Assembly: GCF_001816165.1 (NCBI RefSeq)
Contig: NZ_MDZC01000051.1
Location: forward strand, 1 to 56,836
DNA length: 56,836 nucleotides
Reading direction: 5' to 3'
Source: Hymenobacter glacialis
Lineage (GTDB): Bacteria; Bacteroidota; Bacteroidia; Cytophagales; Hymenobacteraceae
The first letter of the stretch is position 1; every line of letters starts with the position of its first letter. The notes beneath the pieces were generated by a model. The model was not told the origin of the DNA, did not search any database, and saw only the letters and a program-made list of their open reading frames with translations. The translations under genes and the position numbers were made by a program. Below, piece by piece: positions 34,113-43,099 of the stretch.

Positions 34113-37100
34113 TTACTTGGCTTTGGCTTTTGATTTGGAAGCGGTAGGTTTCTCAGCCTTGCCGTCGGCGGGCGCTTTGCTGTTTTTGGTGGCTGCGGGT
34201 TTGGGCGCAGGCTTGGCCGCCGGGCGGGCGGCGGGCGCCGGGCTCGGGGCTTCGGCACGCTGTGGACGGGCGCGGCGTTCGGGCTTGGCTTGGGCGGGTG
34301 CTGCTTCGGGAGCAGCGGCTTCGCCCCGACTGGTGCGCCGCGCCATGCCACTGCGCCGGCTGTTGTCGGCGTAGTCGGGCATTTGCTGCTGGTTATGGTT
34401 TTGTCCCCGCTGGGCAGCCATCCCCGACTGTGGTGCCGGAGCATATGAGTCGCGGTTTCGGTAAGCCTCGCGGGCACTGGCCCCGCGGCGCACGGGCATG
34501 GGCTCCGGCTCGGGTTCCGGCTCGTAGGAGCTGAGCTGGAAGGTTTCGAGGCCCGCCTGCAGGTCGTCGGCAATGTCGGTGAGGCGCTGCGAGCTGGTGG
34601 TGAGCTCCTGCATGGCCGTGGAGAGCTGCTTGGCGGTGCCGGCCACCTGCTGGGTGCCGGTAGCCGTTTGCTCGGCAATGGCTACCACTTCTTCCACGTA
34701 CTTCACCACGTCGCCAATCGAGGCTTTTTGCACCTCAGTAGCTGTGAGAATGTCGCGTGAGGTGCGGAGCGTTTCGCCGCTGCTGGTGGCAATGTTCTTA
34801 AAGGCTGAGCTGGCTTCGAACGTGGCGTTCTTGCCTTTCAATACCCGGTTTTCCATGGTCGAAATAGCGGTGGCGGCCGAGGTAGTGTCCTTCCGAACGT
34901 CCTCAACCAGCGTGGCAATTTCGTTGGCCGACTTGCGGGAGCCTTCGGCCAGCTTGCGGATTTCCTCGGCTACCACGGCAAAGCCACGGCCGGCTTCGCC
35001 GGCGCGGGCTGCTTCGATGGCCGCGTTTAGGGCCAGCAGGTTGGTTTGCGAGGCAATGTCGGTAATCACACCCAGCGACTTGCTGATTTCACCGGACCGG
35101 GTGCTCAGTACTTCAATGGTGCGCGAGGTCTGGGAAGCGGCACTGGATATTTCTTCCATGTTTTTCACCACTTCGGCCACCGTTTTCAGACCCAGTTGCG
35201 AGGTCTGCTCACCCAGGATAGCCGACTTGTTTACCACGTCGGCCTTGTTAGCCGTTTCCTTGGTGGCCTGCATGATTTCTTCAATCAGCTTAAAGGCCTG
35301 GTCGGTTTTCAAAGCTTGGTTCTGAGCGCCTTCGGCCATTTGCTGCATGGCCAAAGCCACGTCTACGGTCACGCGGCTCATCTCCTGGCCCTTGCCGGCC
35401 ATTTCTTCCGAGGAAGTACCCACAATCTGCGAGGAATCGTTGATTTCGCCGAGCAGCTCGTTGAGGTTTTCCACGGCCAGGTTCAGGGCGTTGGACATGG
35501 CGAGGATGTCGCCCGTGGTGGGCACTTCCACGCGCTGGGTCAGGTCGCCTTCCGAGATGGCGCGCACCACGCGGCTCACTTCCAGTACCGGGGAGGCGAT
35601 GGATTCGATGAGGCCGTTGAGCGTGTCTACCAATTCTTTCCAGGAGCCCGACACGCCGCCCACGGTGGCGCGTTCGGTCAGCTTGCCCTCTACCCCGGCC
35701 ACTTTGGCCACGCGGCTTACTTCGGAAGCCAAGCGGTTCAGGTCGTCCACCATGCTGTTGATGGTATCAGCCAGCTCGGCTACTTCGCCTTTGGCTTCGA
35801 GGGTCAGCTTCTGGGTAAGGTCACCTTTCGATACGGCGGTTACCACCTTCACCAGGCCCCGCACCTGGGTGGTGAGGTTGCTGGCCATGTAGTTCACGTT
35901 GTCGGTCAGTTCCTTCCACACGCCGGCCACGTTGGGCACGCTGGCCTGGCCGCCGAGTTTGCCCTCGGTGCCCACTTCCTGGGCCACGCGGGTTACCTCG
36001 CCGGCGAAGATGTTGAGTGAGTCCACCATCTGGTTCAGGTTGTCCTTCAGGTCCAACAGCTCGCCGTTGACGTTTACCGACACCTTCTGGCTGAGGTCGC
36101 CGCGCGATACGGCGGTAGCCACGTTGGCAATGTCCCGCACTTGAGAGGTCAGGTTGCTGGCCATCGTGTTCACGTTGTCGGTCAGGTCTTTCCAGGTGCC
36201 CCGCACGTTGGGTACCGTGGCTTGGCCGCCGAGTTTGCCCTCGGTGCCCACTTCGCGGGCCACGCGGGTTACCTCGTCGCCGAAGATGTTCAGCGAGTCC
36301 ACCATTTCGTTGAGGTTTTCCTTCAACTGCAGCAGCTCGCCGCGCACGTTCACCGTGATTTTCTGGCTCAGGTCACCTTTTGCCACCGCGGTTGCCACGT
36401 TGGCAATGTCGCGCATCTGCGAGGTCAGGTTGCTGGCCATCGTGTTCACGTTGTCGGTCAGGTCTTTCCAGGTGCCACTTACGCGGGGCACGTTGGCCTG
36501 GCCGCCCAGAATACCCTCGGTGCCCACTTCGCGGGCCACGCGGGTTACTTCGCCGGCGAAGATGTTGAGCGAGTCCACCATCTGGTTGAGGTTGTCCTTC
36601 AGGTCCAGCAGCTCGCCTTTCACGTCCACCGTAATCTTCTGGCTCAAGTCACCTTTCGATACGGCCGTGGCCACGTTGGCAATGTCCCGCACCTGAGAGG
36701 TCAGGTTGCTGGCCATGGTGTTTACGTTATCGGTCAGCTCTTTCCAGGTGCCGCCTACGCGGGGCACCACGGCCTGGCCGCCGAGTTTGCCCTCGGTGCC
36801 TACTTCGCGGGCCACACGGGTTACCTCGTCGCCGAAGATGTTGAGCGAGTCCACCATCTGGTTGAGGATGTTCTTCAGCTCCAGGATTTCGCCCTTCACG
36901 TTCACCGTCATCTTCTGGCTCAAGTCGCCGCGGGCTACGGCCGTGGCCACGTTGGCAATGTCTCGCACCTGCGAGGTAAGAGCCGCGGCCATGTCGTTTA
37001 CGTTGTCCGTCAGTGCTTTCCACACGCCGGCCACGTTGGGCACGCTGGCCTGGCCTCCCAGTTTGCCTTCGGTGCCCACTTCCTGGGCCACGCGGGTTAC

Positions 37101-38549
37101 CTCGCCGGCAAACAGGTTGAGCGAGGCTACCATCTGGTTGATGTTCTGCTTCAGTTGCAGGAATTCGCCTTTCACGTCCACGGTAACCGTCTGGGTCAGG
37201 TCGCCTTTGGCTACGGCCGTGGCCACGTTGGCAATGTCCCGAATCTGAGAAGTCAGGTTCGAGGCCATGTAGTTCACGTTGTCGGTCAGGTCTTTCCACA
37301 CGCCGGCTACGCTGGGCACCGAAGCCTGGCCGCCGAGGCGGCCTTCGGTGCCCACTTCCTGGGCCACGCGGGTTACCTCGCCGGCAAACAGGTTGAGCGA
37401 GTCCACCATCTGGTTCAGGTTCTGCTTCAGCTGGAGCAGCTCGCCTTTCACGTCCACTGTCACTTTCTGGCTTAGGTCGCCCTTGGCTACGGCCGTGGCC
37501 ACGTTGGCAATGTCCCGCACCTGAGAAGTCAGGTTGCTGGCCATGTTGTTCACGTTGTCGGTCAGTTCCTTCCACACGCCGGCCACGTTGGGCACGCTGG
37601 CCTGGCCGCCGAGCTTGCCTTCGGTGCCCACTTCCTGGGCCACGCGGGTTACTTCGCCAGCAAACAGGTTGAGCGAGTCCACCATCTGGTTCAGGTTCTG
37701 CTTGAGCTGAAGGAACTCCCCTTTCACGTCCACGGTGATTTTCTGGCTCAGGTCGCCTTTAGCCACGGCCGTGGCCACGTTGGCAATGTCCCGCACCTGC
37801 ACGGTGAGGTTGCTGGCCATGTTGTTCACGTTGTCGGTCAGGTCTTTCCAGATGCCGCCCACGTTGGGCACGCTGGCCTGGCCGCCGAGTTTGCCCTCGG
37901 TGCCCACTTCCTGGGCCACGCGGGTTACCTCGCTGGCGAAGATGTTGAGGTTGTCAATTGTTTTGTTGATGGTTTCGGCCATCAGCTTGAAGTCGCCCGA
38001 TACCGGAATCTGGAAGCTCTCGTCCAGATTGCCGCGGCTGATGTTCTTCAATACCTTGCCTACTTCCAGTACCGGCACGGCGATGCTGTCCACGAGGCCG
38101 TTGATGTTGTTAATCATGTCGCGCCAGAAGCCTGCGGCGCCTTCGGCCGAGGCCCGCGCCTTTAGGTTGCCTTCCACGCCAGCCACTTTGGAGATGCGCG
38201 ATACTTCGCCGCCCACCCCGCCTATCATTTCCACCATGGAGTTGTAGGCTTCGGCGATTTCGGCAAAGATGTCGTCGTTCTGCTTGGTGAGGCGCACCGA
38301 CACGTCCCCTTTTTTGAAAGCGTCGAGGGCATACAGCACCCGGTTTAGCTGGTCGTTGACGTAACCAGGGTCCTGCGTATCGATGGAACCACGCGAGCCG
38401 CCTTTTTTGCGGGTCAGGTCGTTGTTGGTACGTATAACATCCAGGGACGAGATGGCGCCGAAATCCGGCATTCCACCGGTGACGTTTTCCGTAGCGACCG
38501 GCTCAGCCGAACGGCGGGCCTTAGGTTGCGGAGTCTTGGGGGAAGCCAT
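34113..38549 (-). CDS. Soluble methyl-accepting receptor with ten tandem HAMP units
   Basis: 1478 residues, first gene of the che operon. No signal peptide and no membrane helix, so a cytosolic receptor. A basic N-terminus (1-65) is followed by a half HAMP unit (about 70-114). Ten 92-residue HAMP units fill 115-1034: the first and last are diverged, units 2-9 are almost identical ([17 protein letters not shown] ... [14 protein letters not shown] ... [12 protein letters not shown]). The MCP signalling domain is at about 1035-1340, with the tip [20 protein letters not shown] and [16 protein letters not shown] 138-residue Pro/Ala/Lys/Arg-rich tail ends SKSKAKAK, without the NWETF CheR-tether. 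The same poly-HAMP repeat is known from Nik1/Os-1-type hybrid kinases. The signal sensed is unknown. Confidence 0.9.
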   Translation of the reverse strand: MASPKTPQPKARRSAEPVATENVTGGMPDFGAISSLDVIRTNNDLTRKKGGSRGSIDTQDPGYVNDQLNRVLYALDAFKKGDVSVRLTKQNDDIFAEIAEAYNSMVEMIGGVGGEVSRISKVAGVEGNLKARASAEGAAGFWRDMINNINGLVDSIAVPVLEVGKVLKNISRGNLDESFQIPVSGDFKLMAETINKTIDNLNIFASEVTRVAQEVGTEGKLGGQASVPNVGGIWKDLTDNVNNMASNLTVQVRDIANVATAVAKGDLSQKITVDVKGEFLQLKQNLNQMVDSLNLFAGEVTRVAQEVGTEGKLGGQASVPNVAGVWKELTDNVNNMASNLTSQVRDIANVATAVAKGDLSQKVTVDVKGELLQLKQNLNQMVDSLNLFAGEVTRVAQEVGTEGRLGGQASVPSVAGVWKDLTDNVNYMASNLTSQIRDIANVATAVAKGDLTQTVTVDVKGEFLQLKQNINQMVASLNLFAGEVTRVAQEVGTEGKLGGQASVPNVAGVWKALTDNVNDMAAALTSQVRDIANVATAVARGDLSQKMTVNVKGEILELKNILNQMVDSLNIFGDEVTRVAREVGTEGKLGGQAVVPRVGGTWKELTDNVNTMASNLTSQVRDIANVATAVSKGDLSQKITVDVKGELLDLKDNLNQMVDSLNIFAGEVTRVAREVGTEGILGGQANVPRVSGTWKDLTDNVNTMASNLTSQMRDIANVATAVAKGDLSQKITVNVRGELLQLKENLNEMVDSLNIFGDEVTRVAREVGTEGKLGGQATVPNVRGTWKDLTDNVNTMASNLTSQVRDIANVATAVSRGDLSQKVSVNVNGELLDLKDNLNQMVDSLNIFAGEVTRVAQEVGTEGKLGGQASVPNVAGVWKELTDNVNYMASNLTTQVRGLVKVVTAVSKGDLTQKLTLEAKGEVAELADTINSMVDDLNRLASEVSRVAKVAGVEGKLTERATVGGVSGSWKELVDTLNGLIESIASPVLEVSRVVRAISEGDLTQRVEVPTTGDILAMSNALNLAVENLNELLGEINDSSQIVGTSSEEMAGKGQEMSRVTVDVALAMQQMAEGAQNQALKTDQAFKLIEEIMQATKETANKADVVNKSAILGEQTSQLGLKTVAEVVKNMEEISSAASQTSRTIEVLSTRSGEISKSLGVITDIASQTNLLALNAAIEAARAGEAGRGFAVVAEEIRKLAEGSRKSANEIATLVEDVRKDTTSAATAISTMENRVLKGKNATFEASSAFKNIATSSGETLRTSRDILTATEVQKASIGDVVKYVEEVVAIAEQTATGTQQVAGTAKQLSTAMQELTTSSQRLTDIADDLQAGLETFQLSSYEPEPEPEPMPVRRGASAREAYRNRDSYAPAPQSGMAAQRGQNHNQQQMPDYADNSRRSGMARRTSRGEAAAPEAAPAQAKPERRARPQRAEAPSPAPAARPAAKPAPKPAATKNSKAPADGKAEKPTASKSKAKAK
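35448..38207 (-). repeat. Tandem 276-bp repeats coding the HAMP array
   Basis: Ten coding units of exactly 92 codons each in the receptor gene. Units 2-9 (35724-37931) are highly alike at the DNA level too; the outer ones are diverged. This is a coding repeat, not a CRISPR or satellite. Confidence 0.9.
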
Positions 38550-38622
38550 ATAGTATAGGAATCAAACGGATGAGTGGAGAGGGCAACGCGAAGGCGAAGT
38601 ACGGGGACGAACCCCTAATAAA

Positions 38623-38630
38623 CAAAGGTA
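38623..38630 (-). promoter_or_regulatory. -7 box for the che operon
   Basis: The minus strand reads TACCTTTG, an exact consensus match, giving a leader of about 70 bases before the receptor ATG. The -33 element is weak. Confidence 0.5.
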
Positions 38631-38828
38631 CACCCATTGGCTGCGGTAGTGAACTTGGCAGGACCACTGGCCTGTTTATAAGGGGCGCGGTGCAGCGGCC
38701 GTAAAGCTGGTTGCGCCGGCTCATGGAAATAATTGGCACATCTTTGCGGCCAATTTTAACATTTCCGCACGGCTGGCCGTTTCACTTTCTACTGCCGTCT
38801 TTCGTTTGCCGTACCCTTACCCGCTCAC

Positions 38829-41324
38829 ATGGTCAAGAATTTAGTTATCGTCGAGTCGCCGGCCAAGGCCAAAACCATTGAAGGCTACCTCGGCCAGGAT
38901 TTTGTGGTGCGCTCCAGCTATGGGCACGTTCGCGACTTGCCGAAGGACAACAACGCCATTGACATTGCCAATGGATTCAAGCCCACATACGTGGTATCGG
39001 CCGACAAACGCGAGCTAATTGCGCAGTTGAAAAAACTTTCGAAGGAGGCCGAAATGGTCTGGTTGGCGAGTGACGATGACCGCGAAGGTGAGGCCATCAG
39101 CTGGCACCTGGCCGAAACGCTCAACCTGCCCGATGCCAAGACCAAGCGCATCGTATTTCGCGAAATCACCAAGAGTGCCATTCTCAGCGCCATTGCCAAT
39201 CCCCGGGTAGTAGACCAGAACCTGGTGAATGCCCAGCAGGCCCGCCGGGTGCTCGACCGCCTCGTGGGCTTTGAGCTAAGCCCGGTGCTGTGGAAAAAAG
39301 TAAAGCCAGGCCTGTCGGCTGGCCGGGTGCAGTCGGTGGCGGTGCGCCTGGTGGTGGAGCGGGAGCGCGAAGTAGCCTCCCACCTCTCGGCCAGCGCCTA
39401 CCGCATTGTGGCGCGCTTTGATGCCGGCCGCGGCGCCGTGCTGGAAGCCGAGCTGCCCACCCGCTACAAGGTGCGGGACGAAGCAGAGGCTTTTTTGCAG
39501 CGCTGCATCGGGGCCACGTATCAGATTGAAAGCCTCGACAAAAAGCCTGGCAAACGCAGCCCTGCCGCACCGTTTACCACGTCTACGTTGCAGCAGGAAG
39601 CTTCTCGCAAGCTGGGCTTCTCGGTAGCGCAGACCATGAGCGTGGCCCAGAAGCTGTACGAAGCTGGTAAAATCAGCTACATGCGGACGGACTCGGTGAA
39701 TCTGTCGGGTGAGGCTATGACGGGTGCCCAAAATGCCATTACGGCCGCCTACGGCGCCGAGTACCACCACACACGCACCTTCAAAACCAAGTCGGCATCG
39801 GCGCAGGAGGCCCACGAAGCCATTCGCCCCACCGATTTTGCGCTGGTAAAAGCGGGCTCCGATGCGTCGGAGCAGCGCTTGTACGACCTGATTCGCAAGC
39901 GGGCCATGGCCTCGCAAATGGCGGAAGCAGTGATTGAGCGCACCACGGCTGTGATTGGCATCAGCTCCCAGCCCGGTGTCACGTTCACCGCCACTGGCGA
40001 GGTTATCACCTTTGAAGGCTTCCTGAAAGTGTACGCCGAGAGCAGAGATGACGAGGACGAAGACGAGCCCAAGGACGGCGAGTCGAGCTTCTCGCGCGGC
40101 CTGCCGCCGCTGAGCGTGGGCCAGGCCCTGCCCCTGCTGCGCCTGAGCGCCACGGAGCGGTTTTCATCGCCGCCGGCCCGCTACACCGAGGCTTCGCTGG
40201 TGAAGAAACTGGAGGAGATGGGCATCGGTCGGCCTTCCACTTATGCTCCTACCATCAGCACGGTGCAGAAGCGGGGCTACGTGGAAAAAGACACTCGCGA
40301 AGGCAAGGAACGCAAGTTTCACGTGCTGACGCTGGACAACTCCGCGGTGAACACCGAGGTAAAAACCGAGAACTACGGCGCCGAAAAAGCCAAGCTGTTT
40401 CCGACGGATACGGCCATGGTGGTAAACGACTTTCTGGTGGAGCACTTTCCCGTGATTGTGGACTACCACTTCACGGCCAAGGTGGAAGATGAGTTCGACC
40501 AGATTGCTAACGGCCTGGAGGACTGGACGCAGATGCTGACCGATTTCTATGGCAAGTTCCACGCGACCATCGAGGCCGGGCAGGACATTGAGCGCAGCAC
40601 GCTGGGCAGCACCCGCGAGATTGGCCTGCACCCCGAGACGGGGGAGAAAATAACTGCCCGCCTGGGCCGCTACGGCCCCTACGTGGCCCTGGGCGACACC
40701 GAAGGCGAAACCAAGCCCGCCTACGCCAACCTGCGCAAAGGCCAGTTCATCGAAAGCATTACCCTAGAAGAGGCCTTGGACTTGTTTAAGCTGCCGCGCG
40801 CAGTGGGCGAGTTTGAGGGCAAGGACATGACGGCCAATCTCGGCCGCTTCGGGCCTTATGTGCGGCACGACAGCAAGTTTTTCTCCCTCACCAAGGAGCA
40901 GGACCCGCACACCATCACTTCTGAGGAAGCGGTGGCGCTGATTGAGCTCAAGCGCAAAACCGATGCCGAGCGCCTCATCAAATCATTCCCCGAAAACCCC
41001 GACATTCAGGTACTGAACGGCCGCTTCGGCCCCTACATTGTGGCGGGCAAGAAAAACGTAAAAATCCCCAAAGGTGAGGAGCCCACCGAGCTGACTTTGG
41101 AACGCTGTCAGGAGTTGGCCGATGCCACCCCCGACAAACCCGCCAAAGGCGGCCGCTTCGGCAAGAAAGTCGCGCCCGCTGCCAAGGAGGATAAAACCGA
41201 TACTCCCGCCAAGAAGAAGCCCGCCGCTAAAAAGCCGGCTGCTAAGAAACCGGCCGCTAAGAAACCCGCTGCCAAAACTGCTACCAAGCCAGCGGCCAAA
41301 AAAACACCTGCCAAAGCGAAATAA
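38829..41324 (+). CDS. topA: DNA topoisomerase I with an H1-like lysine/alanine tail
   Basis: 831-residue type IA topoisomerase that relaxes negative supercoils. Toprim motifs: IVESPAKAKTIEGYL and ASDDDREGEAISWHL. LSAGRVQSVAVRLV follows, and the nucleophilic Tyr284 lies in GKISYMRTDSVNLS. The C-terminal part has Topo I repeat units (GRYGPYVALG, GRFGPYVRHD, GRFGPYIVAG) in place of the zinc-ribbon repeats of E. coli. The last about 60 residues are Lys/Pro/Ala repeats (KKPAAKK) as in histone H1 and should bind DNA without sequence preference. It is divergent from the che operon. Confidence 0.96.
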   Translation: MVKNLVIVESPAKAKTIEGYLGQDFVVRSSYGHVRDLPKDNNAIDIANGFKPTYVVSADKRELIAQLKKLSKEAEMVWLASDDDREGEAISWHLAETLNLPDAKTKRIVFREITKSAILSAIANPRVVDQNLVNAQQARRVLDRLVGFELSPVLWKKVKPGLSAGRVQSVAVRLVVEREREVASHLSASAYRIVARFDAGRGAVLEAELPTRYKVRDEAEAFLQRCIGATYQIESLDKKPGKRSPAAPFTTSTLQQEASRKLGFSVAQTMSVAQKLYEAGKISYMRTDSVNLSGEAMTGAQNAITAAYGAEYHHTRTFKTKSASAQEAHEAIRPTDFALVKAGSDASEQRLYDLIRKRAMASQMAEAVIERTTAVIGISSQPGVTFTATGEVITFEGFLKVYAESRDDEDEDEPKDGESSFSRGLPPLSVGQALPLLRLSATERFSSPPARYTEASLVKKLEEMGIGRPSTYAPTISTVQKRGYVEKDTREGKERKFHVLTLDNSAVNTEVKTENYGAEKAKLFPTDTAMVVNDFLVEHFPVIVDYHFTAKVEDEFDQIANGLEDWTQMLTDFYGKFHATIEAGQDIERSTLGSTREIGLHPETGEKITARLGRYGPYVALGDTEGETKPAYANLRKGQFIESITLEEALDLFKLPRAVGEFEGKDMTANLGRFGPYVRHDSKFFSLTKEQDPHTITSEEAVALIELKRKTDAERLIKSFPENPDIQVLNGRFGPYIVAGKKNVKIPKGEEPTELTLERCQELADATPDKPAKGGRFGKKVAPAAKEDKTDTPAKKKPAAKKPAAKKPAAKKPAAKTATKPAAKKTPAKAK

Positions 41325-41364
41325 ACCCCGCGAGGCGCCGTTAATCGACTCAGAGATTGTCTTA

Positions 41365-41396
41365 CAAAAGCCCGCGATAATGCGGGCTTTTGTTTT
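41365..41396 (+). terminator. Intrinsic terminator after topA
   Basis: GCCCGC stem, GATAAT loop, GCGGGC, then a T-rich tract. Confidence 0.85.
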
Positions 41397-41414
41397 GCCC
41401 CACCACCACTTCTG

Positions 41415-42266
41415 ATGCGTACTTCCTTCCTGCTGGCTGTGCTTTTCGTGGGCACGACCGCCACCTTTCAGCCGGCGCCGGGCTTGCCCGCCGGCATTAC
41501 TTATCCGTGGCTCAGGCTTAAACCAAGTGCTTCGGCCACCGTAGCGGCTCGGTTTCCGGTGCCAGCGGGGTGCCAGCGCGTGAAGGTGGCGGCGGGCTCG
41601 TGGGGCGAATGGCTGCGGTAGTTGCCGCTGCGGCCCGCCGGCACGCCCGCCCTCACCTACACCGGCCAAAAGAAGAGCCGGCAGGACGTGGTGGCCGCCG
41701 TGGTCAACATCGACGTGGGCACCCAGGACCTGCAGCAGTGCGCCGACGCGGTTATCCGGCTGCGGGCCGAATATGTGTTCAGCCACGACCCCAACCAGAT
41801 TCATTTTCGACTAACTACGGGCTACGACTTCTGGTTTTCCGACTACGTGGCAGGCCGCACGTTTCGGGTGGAGGGCGAAACCATACGGCCGGCTTCCCGC
41901 CCGGCCCAGCTGCTCACGCACGCGGCCCTGGCCAGCTACCTCGTTCCTACTTTTGGCTACGCCGGCACGCTGTCGCTCAGCCGGGATTTGCGGCCAGTGG
42001 CGCTGGCCAGCGTGCAGCCCGGCGATGTGCTCATTCACGGCGGCCGGCCGGGCCACGCGGTGCTGGTGGTGGACGTAGCCGCGCACCCCGTAACCGGTCA
42101 GCACTACCTGCTGCTGGCCCAGAGCTACATGCCAGCACAGAGCATTCATGTGCTTAAAAACATTGATGAGCCCAGACTGGGCGCCTGGTTTGCCCTGGAC
42201 CCGCAGGCTGAAGTGGTGAGCACGCCGGAATGGGATTTTGGAAGCCAGGAGTTGGCCCGTTTTTGA
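41415..42266 (+). pseudogene. DUF4846 protein interrupted by one amber codon
   Basis: Conserved Bacteroidota secreted protein family of unknown function. The frame starts at ATG 41415 with a signal peptide (MRTSFLLAVLFVGTTA) and runs to EWLR, then TAG at 41619-41621, and goes on in the same frame as LPLRPAGTPALTYTG to the stop at 42266. Typical members read through this point (WLRxLPLKP), so a CAG-to-TAG change is the likely cause. The downstream part is intact: DLQQCADAVIRLRAEY, SVQPGDVLIHGGRPGHAVLVVD and LLAQSYMPAQ. Total 283 codons, normal size. It may be a recent nonsense mutation or a base-call error. Confidence 0.8.
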
Positions 42267-42313
42267 GCAATTTCCCGCATTACCAGGCCACTGTACCACT
42301 ACATTTATAAGCT

Positions 42314-43003
42314 ATGAAACACCTTGTCGTTTTAACTGGTGCCGGCGTCTCGGCCGAGTCCGGCATCCGCACCTTCCGCGATAGCAACGGGCTTTGGGAA
42401 AACCACCGCGTGGAAGACGTGGCCTCTCCCGAAGGCTTTGCCCGTAACCCCGCGCTGGTCCTGGACTTTTACAACCAGCGCCGCCGCCAGGCCCGCGAGG
42501 TAGCCCCCAATGCGGCCCATCTGGCCCTGGCGGGGTTTGAGGAAGCGCCCGGCTGGCGCGTCACCATCATCACCCAAAACGTGGACGACCTGCACGAACG
42601 GGCCGGTTCCAGCGAGGTAATACACCTGCACGGCATGCTCAACCGGATGCGCTCGGTGAACAGCGAGACCGAAGTGTACGACTGCCCGGGCGACATTGAG
42701 ATAGGCAGCCTTGCGCCCGATGGCGGGCAGCTGCGCCCCCACATCGTGTGGTTCGGGGAAATGGTGCCGCTCATTGAAGATGCGGCCGAGGTAGCCGCCA
42801 CGGCCGATGTGCTGTTGGTAGTGGGCACTTCGCTGCAGGTGTACCCTGCCGCCGGCCTGCTACACTACGCCCCATCGGACTGCCGGGTCTACGTCATCGA
42901 CCCGCATCAGCCCGCCGCTGGACGGCAAGGCGTGCGCTACGTAGTCGAACCCGCCAGTACGGGCGTGCCCAAGGTGCTTCAGGAGCTGGCAGCGGCTGAA
43001 TAG
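42314..43003 (+). CDS. cobB: Sirtuin NAD-dependent protein deacylase (CobB-like)
   Basis: 229 residues. NAD-binding motifs are LTGAGVSAESGIRTFR (8-22) and ITQNVDDLHERAG; the catalytic His106 is in VIHLHGML; VVGTSLQVYPAA and IDPHQP close the Rossmann fold. Tyr53 and Arg56 (FYNQRRR) form the Tyr-x-x-Arg pair that in SIRT5-like enzymes binds succinyl- and malonyl-lysine. The four zinc cysteines are missing; only one Cys (YDCPGD) lies in that region. It removes acyl groups from lysines in the cytosol. A near-consensus box TACATTTA lies six bases before the ATG. Confidence 0.92.
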   Translation: MKHLVVLTGAGVSAESGIRTFRDSNGLWENHRVEDVASPEGFARNPALVLDFYNQRRRQAREVAPNAAHLALAGFEEAPGWRVTIITQNVDDLHERAGSSEVIHLHGMLNRMRSVNSETEVYDCPGDIEIGSLAPDGGQLRPHIVWFGEMVPLIEDAAEVAATADVLLVVGTSLQVYPAAGLLHYAPSDCRVYVIDPHQPAAGRQGVRYVVEPASTGVPKVLQELAAAE

Positions 43004-43099
43004 ATAAGCCGGAACTTGTGGGTGGAGCGATGAGCAGATGAGCGGGTTTGCCGTTACTTTTTGCGGTATTGGTCGTAAGAGGGAGTATAACCTGTCTTT

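Noticed and set aside
35448..38207. Possible CRISPR or satellite array from the regular repeats
   Set aside because: The 276-bp period is an exact multiple of three, codes for HAMP units without stops, and has no spacers.
41619..41621. Amber codon read as an amino acid in DUF4846
   Set aside because: No pyrrolysine genes are in view and the lineage is not known to recode TAG; a CAG-to-TAG change is simpler.
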